A stretch of DNA of 20,286 bases from DAOTTI01 sp034437795 (GTDB lineage: Bacteria > Chloroflexota > UBA11872 > UBA12225). Location: NCBI GenBank assembly GCA_034437795.1, contig DAOTTI010000054.1, positions 1 to 20,286 of the forward strand, in the 5' to 3' direction. Shown one piece after another: positions 7,032-13,295 of the stretch. The first letter of the stretch is position 1, and each line of letters starts with the position of its first letter. A model generated the notes under the pieces. It did no database searches. It had not been told where the DNA came from and saw nothing but the letters and a program-made list of their open reading frames with translations. A program made the position numbers and the translations under genes.

Positions 7032-9137
7032 ATGAAAGTCAGCGGCAACACGCGGTGGATCATGGCCGGTGGGGGCGCGATCCTGCTCGTTCTCCTGTCG
7101 GTGGCGTGTGTCCAACTCGCGCCGAGGGCGTGGCCGCGGCTCACCGGGTCCGGCGACGACGTGCTGAGCGGCGCCACTCCTCAGCCGCCCGACGCGGCGA
7201 CAGCCGTCACCATCTCTGTAGCGCCGGTGGCGACGCCTCAGGGCTCGGCTCAGGGCTCGACGCCGGCACCAGGCAGTGTGCTGAGCCGGCAGGTGGTAGC
7301 GGCACGGCGAGGGTCGATCGTGGAGGTGGTGCAAGCTGGTGGCCGCGTCTCTGCGCCGGAAGAGGTAACGATCAGCTTTTCGCACTCCGGCCGCGTGGCC
7401 AGCGTGGCGGTGAGGCCCGGGCAGCCGGTCGAGCCCGGGCAACTGCTCCTGGAGACCGAGTCCCAGGACATCGCCAAGGAGCTCACCGCTGCGCGGGCGC
7501 GTCTGGACCTCTCAGCAATCCGGCTGCAGGAAGCGCAGGCTCGCCAGAGTAGCGCCGCGCGCCAGGCGCAGGCAGAGCGCCAGCGCCGACAGGACGCGGT
7601 GGCAGAGGCTGAGGCGGCGCTGCGGCGGGCCCTGGCGGAAGAGGAGCGGGTGAAGGCCGGCCCGCCCGCCTCGGAACGCGAAGCGGCGGAGGGCGCCGTG
7701 GCGGGGGCGCGAGCGACGCTGGAGCGGGCGGAGGCCGACCTAGCGAAGCTGAAGGCCGGGGCCACCTCAGCTGAGCTGCGCACCGCAGAGCAGCAGGTCA
7801 CGTCGGCGCGGGTCGCGCTGCAGCGTGCCGAGGCCGATCTAGCGCGGTTGAAGGCCGGCCCGAATCCGGACGAGGTGCGGGCGGCCGAACGCGACCTTGC
7901 CAACGCCCAGGCAGCCGCCGAGCGGGCACAGGCCGACCTGGATCGGCTGACGCGCGGGCCTGATCCCTACGAGCTGCGCGCGGCCGAGCGCGACGTAGAA
8001 CGGGCCCAGAACGCGTTGCGCGCCGCCGAGGCGGTTAAGGCCGACGACAGTACTCGTGCCAGCCGCGATGCGGCCATCGCGGCGGCGCGGCTGGGGCTGC
8101 AAGATGCCCAGGAGCGCCTGGCGCGCCTACGAGAGCCAGCCAAACCGGCGGACGTGGAGGCTGCGCGGCGCAAGCTGGAGGCGGCCCAGGCTGACGTCGC
8201 CACCGCCCGCGCACGGCTGGACACCGTGCGCAAGGGGCCCGATCAGCTCAGCCTCGATGCGGCGCAGGCGGCTGTGGATGGCGCGCGGTTAGCGCTGGAC
8301 AACGCCACTGCGAGGTTCAACGAACTGCAGGCCGGCCCGAGCGCGGACCGGCTGGCTGCCGCCACTACGGCCGTGGAGACCGCTCGCACGTCCCTGGCCA
8401 TCGCCACCGCTCGCCTCGAAGAGCTGAAGAAGCGCCCCACCCCGGCCGAGCTGCGCGAGGCGGAGGACCGGGTCGCCGCGGCGCAGGCCACGCTGGACCG
8501 GGCGCGGGCTGAGGCTGCGCTCCCCCGCAGCGACCTAGAGGCCTTCGATCTGCTTGCGCTGCAGAAGGCGCTAGAGCAGGATAGGGCGCAGGTAGCGGCG
8601 CTGGAGCGTGAGCTGGCGGAGACGCGCCTGCTGGCCCCGGTGGCGGGCACGATCGCCGCCGTGCTGGTCCGCAAGGGTGATCCGGTCGAGCCGGACCAGC
8701 CGGTCTTCGTCCTAGCCAAGCCGGGCGAGCCGGTCGTCCGCGTTGATCTCAGCGGGCGCGATGCAGTACGGGTGGCGGCGGGGCAACAGGTCACAGTCCA
8801 GCTCGAGGGGGCAACTGACGCCCTGAGCGGCTCCGTAACCGCAATCACCGACGCGCCGGGCGGCTTCGGGCGGATCGCGCTGGTTGCCGTAACCTGGCCG
8901 GTCACGCCCCCGCCATTCGGCACAGGCGCGCACGTCGCGATCACCGTGCAGGAGAAGGCGAATGCCTTGCTGGTCCCGCGCCGCGCGATCCGCTCCACCG
9001 GCGCGCGCCGTTACGTCCAGTATCTGGACGGTTCCACGCGCCGGATCGCCAACGTCGAGGTGGGCATCATCTCCGGTGATGACGCCGAGATCCTGAGCGG
9101 ACTGGCCCCCGGGCAGCTCGTGGTCGTGGGGCCGTAG
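7032..9137 (+). CDS. HlyD/membrane-fusion-like adaptor with 33-residue coiled-coil repeats
   Basis: The 701-aa protein has an N-terminal membrane helix (about residues 11-33) and a Ser/Pro/Ala-rich linker. The first half of a lipoyl-like barrel follows (HSGRVASVAVRPGQPVEPGQ), then a very long alanine-rich coiled coil, the second barrel half (LAPVAGTIAAVLVRKGDPVE) and a C-terminal beta domain. This is the layout of HlyD/MacA-type adaptors, which link inner-membrane transporters to outer partners. The coiled coil holds eight units beginning near residues 208, 241, 274, 307, 367, 400, 433 and 466. Each is 33 aa, apart from one of about 60 and a slightly shorter last unit, with a consensus of AGP-x-P-x-ELRAAE and ADLARL. 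The length is well above the usual 350-450 aa. Start ATG 7032 follows ggagcaaa. No transporter partner is adjacent, so its role in glycan or protein export is a guess. Confidence 0.85.
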   Translation: MKVSGNTRWIMAGGGAILLVLLSVACVQLAPRAWPRLTGSGDDVLSGATPQPPDAATAVTISVAPVATPQGSAQGSTPAPGSVLSRQVVAARRGSIVEVVQAGGRVSAPEEVTISFSHSGRVASVAVRPGQPVEPGQLLLETESQDIAKELTAARARLDLSAIRLQEAQARQSSAARQAQAERQRRQDAVAEAEAALRRALAEEERVKAGPPASEREAAEGAVAGARATLERAEADLAKLKAGATSAELRTAEQQVTSARVALQRAEADLARLKAGPNPDEVRAAERDLANAQAAAERAQADLDRLTRGPDPYELRAAERDVERAQNALRAAEAVKADDSTRASRDAAIAAARLGLQDAQERLARLREPAKPADVEAARRKLEAAQADVATARARLDTVRKGPDQLSLDAAQAAVDGARLALDNATARFNELQAGPSADRLAAATTAVETARTSLAIATARLEELKKRPTPAELREAEDRVAAAQATLDRARAEAALPRSDLEAFDLLALQKALEQDRAQVAALERELAETRLLAPVAGTIAAVLVRKGDPVEPDQPVFVLAKPGEPVVRVDLSGRDAVRVAAGQQVTVQLEGATDALSGSVTAITDAPGGFGRIALVAVTWPVTPPPFGTGAHVAITVQEKANALLVPRRAIRSTGARRYVQYLDGSTRRIANVEVGIISGDDAEILSGLAPGQLVVVGP
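7653..8525 (+). repeat. Eight-unit coding repeat, about 99 bp period
   Basis: Within the HlyD-like gene, units of 33 codons are repeated about eight times, most clearly at 7653, 7752 and 7851 where KAG(P/A) recurs at exact 99-bp steps and the phrase ADLA(K/R)L closes each unit. The fourth unit carries about 27 extra residues (near VKADDSTRASRD). The units have diverged at DNA level, so they are old duplications rather than a recent expansion. Confidence 0.7.
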
Positions 9138-9156
9138 GTTCGCCATCCTGTTGGGG

Positions 9157-9181
9157 AACGGAGTGGCAGAACGGAGTGGCA
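9157..9181 (+). repeat. Short tandem duplication at a translation start
   Basis: The 12-mer aacggagtggca occurs at 9157-9168 and again at 9170-9181, a 13-bp period. Each copy contains ggag followed by gtg, so it duplicates a ribosome-site-like and start-codon-like sequence just before the J-domain gene. Confidence 0.75.
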
Positions 9182-9190
9182 CCATCCGGC

Positions 9191-9727
9191 ATGAGAGACG
9201 GTGAAGCGCGCAGCTATCGCCGGCCTAGCCTGTATGACGTCTTGCAGGTCAGCCCGACGGCGACGGCCGACGTCATCCACGCGGCGTATCGCGCCCTCGC
9301 CAAGCTCTACCACCCCGACGTCAACGGCGCGCCGGACGCCGCGCGACTGATCCGGCAGCTCAATAGCGCGTATCACGTGCTGGGGGACTCCGAGCGCCGC
9401 GCGAGGTACGATGCCGAGTGCGCCCGGCCGGCGCGTACGTGGGGGCGCCGGCGGGCACTGCGCGCGCGGCGGCCGCCACTACCGCCAGCGCCAAAAGGTG
9501 AGCGCGCCATCTACCAGGTGAAGCCCCAGCCAGCGCGGACCGTGGCCGCCGCGCGCCGGCCCATAGGGCCACTCGTGGTGCTGTCGGCGGCGACCGTCAT
9601 CCTGGCTACTGCCGTGACATTCCTGCTCTGGGCGGCTGCGAGCGCAGATGACCGGCCACCGCTTGCGCCCGTGCCCCGCGTGAGCTTGTCCCTGCCGGAA
9701 CGCTGCTTCTCCCCTGCCTCCTGCTAG
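9191..9727 (+). CDS. J-domain protein with C-terminal membrane helix
   Basis: The 178-aa protein opens with a full J domain (about residues 12-75). It shows SLYDVLQVSPTATADVI, the diagnostic HPD at 41-43, and an LNSAYHVLGDSERRARYD helix. J domains stimulate the ATPase of Hsp70 (DnaK) chaperones. A basic, Arg/Pro-rich linker (about 80-120) follows, then one membrane helix (about 123-148, PLVVLSAATVILATAVTFLL) and a short tail. The zinc-finger and substrate-binding domains of true DnaJ are missing, so it is a specialised co-chaperone, probably holding DnaK at the membrane near its N-terminal cytoplasmic side. The ATG at 9191 is chosen over a GTG at 9176; neither has a well-placed ribosome site, and a 13-bp tandem duplication covers this region. 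It follows the HlyD-like gene by 53 bp and may be co-transcribed. Confidence 0.88.
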   Translation: MRDGEARSYRRPSLYDVLQVSPTATADVIHAAYRALAKLYHPDVNGAPDAARLIRQLNSAYHVLGDSERRARYDAECARPARTWGRRRALRARRPPLPPAPKGERAIYQVKPQPARTVAAARRPIGPLVVLSAATVILATAVTFLLWAAASADDRPPLAPVPRVSLSLPERCFSPASC

Positions 9728-9737
9728 CCCGGATCCC

Positions 9738-9878
9738 TGTGGAAATGGCCGGTCTTTCCATCCGTCGCTGGGTCGCTGGTGCCCCGCAGGGGCATGACGG
9801 GTTCTTCACGGCCAGTGATGCGTTCCCGCTTCCCGTAGCTGAGGGCTCCGCTTGCGAATAGTCTGGGCTAGCTGGCAT
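9738..9878. repeat. Hairpin-rich intergenic repeat, copy B
   Basis: The 323-bp gap between the J-domain gene and the first GT4 gene has no supported coding region. Its left half repeats elements of 204-420. These are ggaaatggccggtctttcc (9741), the hairpin tgcccc-gca-ggggca (9780-9794) followed by tgac, then ggttcttcacggccag and a cgttcccgcttcccg...gaggg block, ending in gaata...gggctagc (around 9857-9872). The right half of the gap carries the phased heptamer array listed separately. Boundaries are approximate. Confidence 0.6.
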
Positions 9879-9893
9879 ACCCGCAGGCAGGTG

Positions 9894-9922
9894 CTCAACC
9901 CGTTCTCAACCTTGGCTAAACG
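9894..9922 (+). promoter_or_regulatory. Heptamer array with 11-bp period (site 4), before the main EPS operon
   Basis: Units ctcaacc (9894), ctcaacc (9905) and ctaaacg (9916) lie in a row with 11-bp spacing and 4-bp spacers. The array ends 128 bp before the start codon at 10051. No convincing -10 hexamer is placed as well as at site 3. It is the best candidate operator of the long EPS operon. Confidence 0.6.
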
Positions 9923-10050
9923 GCAAGTCGGGGCCGGATGCGTCATCCTAGCACCAGATTGGTCGTTGAGATGAGGTTGCGCCACGCGGGCCAGGCATCC
10001 GCCGTGTGCCTTGAATGGAGTAGCCGGACACCTATGAGGGAGCAGGCTTG

Positions 10051-11190
10051 ATGGCGCCGGTTCGCGCGGCGTTCGTGATGGAACAGACGCTCGGCCACGT
10101 GACGCACTACCGTAACCTGCGTGCGGTCGCCACCCAGCAAGCGATCGTTGACCCCACGTGGCTGCCGATTTCCTTTGACGTGCACGGCCCCGAGCGGCTC
10201 ATCCCGCTGCTGCGAAGCAACTGGTCGGTGCGCGCGAGCTGGCGGGCATGGCAGGCCCTGCGCGGAGCCCTGGCTAGGCAGCCACACGAGGCGCTGGTCT
10301 TTCACACCCAGGTCACGTCGCTGTTCTCGGTCGGGCTCATGCGCCACGTCCCCTCGATCATCTCCCTGGACGCCACGCCGATCAACTATGACGGCGTGGG
10401 GCGCCACTACGGGCACCGGCCGGCCGGCACGGGGCTGCTCGACCGGCAGAAGTACCGGATGAACCGTGCGGCGCTGCAGGCCGCGGCCGGCCTGATCGCC
10501 TGGTCAGAGTGGGCCCGCCGTTCGCTGGTTGAAGACTATGGCGTGGAGGCCGGCCGCATTCGGGTAATCGCCCCCGGAGCAGCGCCGGCCTACTTTGCCC
10601 TTGGCGAGCGCCGGCACGCAGGGACACGCCGGGAGGCCAGGGGCAGCCTGGTGCGGCTCCTGTTCGTCGGGGGCGACTTCCGGCGCAAGGGCGGGCCGCT
10701 CCTCCTGCAGTGCATGCGCAACGGGCTGGCGGACCGCTGCGAGCTCCACCTCGTTACCCAGCAGGAGGTTGCGCCCCAGCGCAACGTGTACGTCTACCAC
10801 GGCTTGGGGCCCAACAGCCCGGACCTGCTCCGCCTCTTCGCCCAGGCGGACGTCTTTGTGCTCCCCAGTCTGGCCGACTGCCTGGCCGTCGTCCTGATGG
10901 AGGCCACGGCGGCGGGCCTGCCGGTGATCACCACCGACGTGGGCGCGCTGGCCGAGGCGGTTCGCCCCGGCGAAACGGGCCTGCTCATCCGCGCCGGCGA
11001 CGCCGATGCCCTGCATGAGGCCATCGCCACAATGGCTGCGGATGAGCGACTGCGCTGCCGGATGGGCCGCGCGGGGCATGAGCTGGCCCGTGCCAGGTTC
11101 GACGCCCGGCGTAACAATCGCGCGTTCCTGGAGTTCGTGGCCGAAGTCGCCGCGGCGGTGAGTGCCGTTGATGCAAGGAGGGTCGCATGA
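10051..11190 (+). CDS. GT4 family glycosyltransferase (paralogue 1)
   Basis: The 379-aa protein has the GT-B fold layout of family 4 glycosyltransferases. The N-terminal acceptor domain starts at once with AAFVMEQTLGHVTHYRNLR. The C-terminal nucleotide-sugar domain shows LLFVGGDFRRKGGPLLL, QADVFVLPSLADCLAVVLME, ATAAGLPVITTDVG and GETGLLIRAGD. The usual EX7E motif begins with Asp rather than Glu (D-C-L-A-V-V-L-M-E). It would transfer a sugar to the growing lipid-linked glycan in the cytoplasm; donor and linkage are unknown. It is clearly related to the protein at 17589-18875 (LGHVT-x-Y-x-NLR, FVGG-x-F-x-RKGG, QADVFVLP-x-LADC shared). ATG 10051 follows gaggga by about 9 bases; a TTG one codon upstream is unlikely. 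It heads the main operon and its stop overlaps the next start by 4 bp. Confidence 0.92.
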   Translation: MAPVRAAFVMEQTLGHVTHYRNLRAVATQQAIVDPTWLPISFDVHGPERLIPLLRSNWSVRASWRAWQALRGALARQPHEALVFHTQVTSLFSVGLMRHVPSIISLDATPINYDGVGRHYGHRPAGTGLLDRQKYRMNRAALQAAAGLIAWSEWARRSLVEDYGVEAGRIRVIAPGAAPAYFALGERRHAGTRREARGSLVRLLFVGGDFRRKGGPLLLQCMRNGLADRCELHLVTQQEVAPQRNVYVYHGLGPNSPDLLRLFAQADVFVLPSLADCLAVVLMEATAAGLPVITTDVGALAEAVRPGETGLLIRAGDADALHEAIATMAADERLRCRMGRAGHELARARFDARRNNRAFLEFVAEVAAAVSAVDARRVA

Positions 11191-12284
11191 TCACCAAGCT
11201 GGTGGAGGCGCTCTTCCGGCACAAGCTGCTCATCCTGCTGCCGCCGGTCCTCATTCCGTTAATCGTCGGGCCGCTGGCGCTCCTGATGGCGCCGGTGTAT
11301 TACGAGACCTGGGCGGGGATCTGGGTGGACCGGCCCACCTACCTGGACTACAAGGACAGCTGGAACAGCTATCTCACGCCTGCCCAGAACCAGAGCGGCC
11401 GGCTGGGCGAGTTGCTGCGCACCCGCTCGTTCCTCATGGAGGTGGCCAACCGCACGGCCCTTGCGCCCCTTACGGCTTCACCGAAGGGCGAGGAGCAGTT
11501 CCGTCGCTTCATTGGCAACGGGTTCGCCCAGTTCCCGAGCGGGAGCAACCTGCTGGTACTGCGTTTCCGATCCCCATCTCCACAGCTCTCATTCCAGGTG
11601 CTCAAGGCTATCATCGACACCTTTAACGAGCGGACCGCGACCGACCGCCTGAACCAGGCCTCTATCGCCATCGCCTTCTACGAGTCGCGGTTACAGAGCG
11701 CTGAGGAGGAGCTGGCCAAGGCCAACGACGCGATGCGCCGCTACGTGGCGGCCAACCCGCGGCTGACGGCCATCGACCCGGACCGTGGGGCGGCCGCGAC
11801 GACGGCGGTTCGGCTGGGGCTACCGGCAACCGCTATCGACCCCACCCTGGGAGAGCTGATGCGCCAGCTCGAGCTGCGCCAGCAGGACGCCGAGCGCATG
11901 CGCGCCTCCCTGGAGCGGGCCAGGCTCGACGCCTCAGCGGCGCTCGAAGGCCAGGAACTGGGATTTCAGGTCGTCGATCCGCCGCGCCTGCCGACGGAGG
12001 CCACGCGCCAGCGCCGGCGCGCGCTCATCTATCCGGCCGCGGGGCTCGTGGTCGCAGTGGGGTTCAGCGTGTCCCTGCTGGTGCTGCTGGTAGCGGCGGA
12101 CCGCTCGGTACGGACGGAGAGCGATCTGGCGCCAGCGGTGCGTGTCCTCGGGGTGGCGCCGCGGCTCCGCTTGCGGCGGGTCCCGAAGCAGCTTGGCCCT
12201 GATGCTGCGCGGCGCGCGATCGGCTACGTGGCAGGCGCTACTCTGGCGCTGCCAGCCTTGCCGGCGCCGAAAGGGGGCAGCTAA
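11187..12284 (+). CDS. Wzz/GumC-like polysaccharide chain-length and export protein
   Basis: The 365-aa protein has two membrane helices, near residues 14-37 and 278-303, flanking a domain of about 240 residues outside the membrane. That domain is partly coiled coil (YESRLQSAEEELAKANDAMR and LRQQDAERMRASLERARLD). The stretch before the second helix, VVDPPRLPTEATRQRR, has the proline pattern typical of Wzz-type co-polymerases, which set glycan chain length together with a cytoplasmic ATPase. The ATG overlaps the preceding stop (atga) and aaggagg lies just upstream, a very strong ribosome site. The ATPase partner at 12285 begins directly after its stop. The C-terminal cytoplasmic tail of about 60 residues has no ATPase of its own, so this is the split (Gram-positive-like) arrangement of adaptor plus separate kinase-type ATPase. 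Confidence 0.9.
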   Translation: MITKLVEALFRHKLLILLPPVLIPLIVGPLALLMAPVYYETWAGIWVDRPTYLDYKDSWNSYLTPAQNQSGRLGELLRTRSFLMEVANRTALAPLTASPKGEEQFRRFIGNGFAQFPSGSNLLVLRFRSPSPQLSFQVLKAIIDTFNERTATDRLNQASIAIAFYESRLQSAEEELAKANDAMRRYVAANPRLTAIDPDRGAAATTAVRLGLPATAIDPTLGELMRQLELRQQDAERMRASLERARLDASAALEGQELGFQVVDPPRLPTEATRQRRRALIYPAAGLVVAVGFSVSLLVLLVAADRSVRTESDLAPAVRVLGVAPRLRLRRVPKQLGPDAARRAIGYVAGATLALPALPAPKGGS

Positions 12285-13061
12285 GTGGCCATTGAGCCAG
12301 CACAGCGGCGCGAGGCGGATACGCCGGTCCAGGCACCAGAGCTAGCGCTACCCGCCAGCTTGAACGGCGCCGGTGCAAGCCGGCTGGCAGGGGCCGATGC
12401 CGGCGCACCCCTATCCGTGCAGCTGCCGCGGGAATGGCCTCTTCCCGGGGCGGATGAAGTCTTTCGCGGGATCTACACGCGTGCCGGCGTGCAGTCCGGC
12501 GACGTGCTCGCCGTGTGCAGCGCCATCGCGGGGGAAGGAAAGACGACAATCGGCGTCGGCCTGGGCGTGACCCTCGCGCAGGACTTCCCCGACCGGCACG
12601 TGCTGCTGGTGGAAACCGATCTCCAGCGGCCAGTGCTGGCCGCCGACTTCCAGGTCGAGGCAGGTCCAGGGCTGGCCGAATGCCTGCTCAACGGCTGGCC
12701 GCTCGAGCCGGCTTACCGCCCGACCTTGTTTGACAACCTCCAGCTCCTGCCGGCCGGAGGCCCGGTGGCGAACCCGAGCCGTCTGCTGCGCTCCAGCCGG
12801 ATGGCGATGGCGGTCGACGCCATGCGCCAGAGCCACGACGTCGTCATTCTGGACCTGCCGGCGGTACTGGTGACGAGCGACGCGTTGCTGCTCAGCGATC
12901 TGGCGGATGGCGTGATCCTGGTGGTGCGCGCTGGCGTCACGCCGGCCTCGCTGGTGGCGAAGGCGCTCGAGCAGTTCGACGAAGACAAGCTGCGGGGCGT
13001 GGTGCTGAACGGCGCCCAGTCTGCCATACCCCGCTGGCTGCGCCGGCTCTGCGGCCTCTGA
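12285..13061 (+). CDS. CpsD/CapB-like P-loop ATPase of the EPS system
   Basis: The 258-aa protein matches the BY-kinase/ParA-like ATPases that pair with Wzz-type proteins. It shows Walker A AIAGEGKTT (K86), Walker A' LLVETDLQRP (107-116) and Walker B VVILDLP (D190). A variable region of about 60 residues precedes the ATPase core. Two departures are visible. The first aspartate of the usual Walker A' D-x-D is Glu110. The C terminus ends IPRWLRRLCGL with no tyrosine cluster, the part that is phosphorylated in true BY-kinases. It may therefore act as an ATPase regulator without autophosphorylation, which is inference. The start is GTG, touching the stop of the Wzz-like gene (12284), with aagggggc upstream. 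The gene ends inside a 15-bp-period tandem duplication. Confidence 0.9.
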   Translation: MAIEPAQRREADTPVQAPELALPASLNGAGASRLAGADAGAPLSVQLPREWPLPGADEVFRGIYTRAGVQSGDVLAVCSAIAGEGKTTIGVGLGVTLAQDFPDRHVLLVETDLQRPVLAADFQVEAGPGLAECLLNGWPLEPAYRPTLFDNLQLLPAGGPVANPSRLLRSSRMAMAVDAMRQSHDVVILDLPAVLVTSDALLLSDLADGVILVVRAGVTPASLVAKALEQFDEDKLRGVVLNGAQSAIPRWLRRLCGL

Positions 13062-13084
13062 TCGCGCAAGGTCTGATCGCGCAA
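13057..13084 (+). repeat. Short tandem duplication covering a stop codon
   Basis: The 13-mer tctgatcgcgcaa occurs at 13057-13069 and 13072-13084, a 15-bp period. The first copy contains the TGA of the ATPase gene. The second ends in the aaagga region that serves as the ribosome site of the small gene at 13100. Confidence 0.8.
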
Positions 13085-13099
13085 AAGGATCGAACGGCG

Positions 13100-13243
13100 A
13101 TGAACCTGATGCTGGCGGTCATCTTCCTGTGCATTGTGCTGGGTCTCCTGGCGCCCCGGCTCGGCGCTCGCGAGCACCTCGCGGTGGCTGCGCTGGCCAC
13201 GGCGATGACGGCGCTCTACCTCTTCGCCAACCGGTTCATGTAG
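13100..13243 (+). CDS. 47-aa two-helix membrane protein, unknown function
   Basis: This short frame (MNLMLAVIFLCIVLG...LYLFANRFM) encodes two hydrophobic helices, about residues 3-18 and 27-43, separated by the short polar turn APRLGAREH. The pattern is that of a real small hairpin membrane protein. aagga lies about 10 bases before the ATG, and the frame fills most of the gap between the ATPase gene and the polymerase-like gene. I recognise no family. Its position beside the Wzz, ATPase and Wzy-like genes suggests a small subunit or stabiliser of the glycan polymerisation/export machinery. That is inference from position; the coding call rests on composition and the ribosome site. Confidence 0.68.
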   Translation: MNLMLAVIFLCIVLGLLAPRLGAREHLAVAALATAMTALYLFANRFM

Positions 13244-13295
13244 GCCGGAGACACCACCAGAGCGTACTGCCAGAGCTATCTTGGGAAGGCTGACC

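Noticed and set aside
7232..7262. Short repeat of cagggctcgg in the linker of the HlyD-like gene
   Set aside because: It encodes a Gln-Gly-Ser linker repeat; low-complexity linkers often look like this and no further function is implied.
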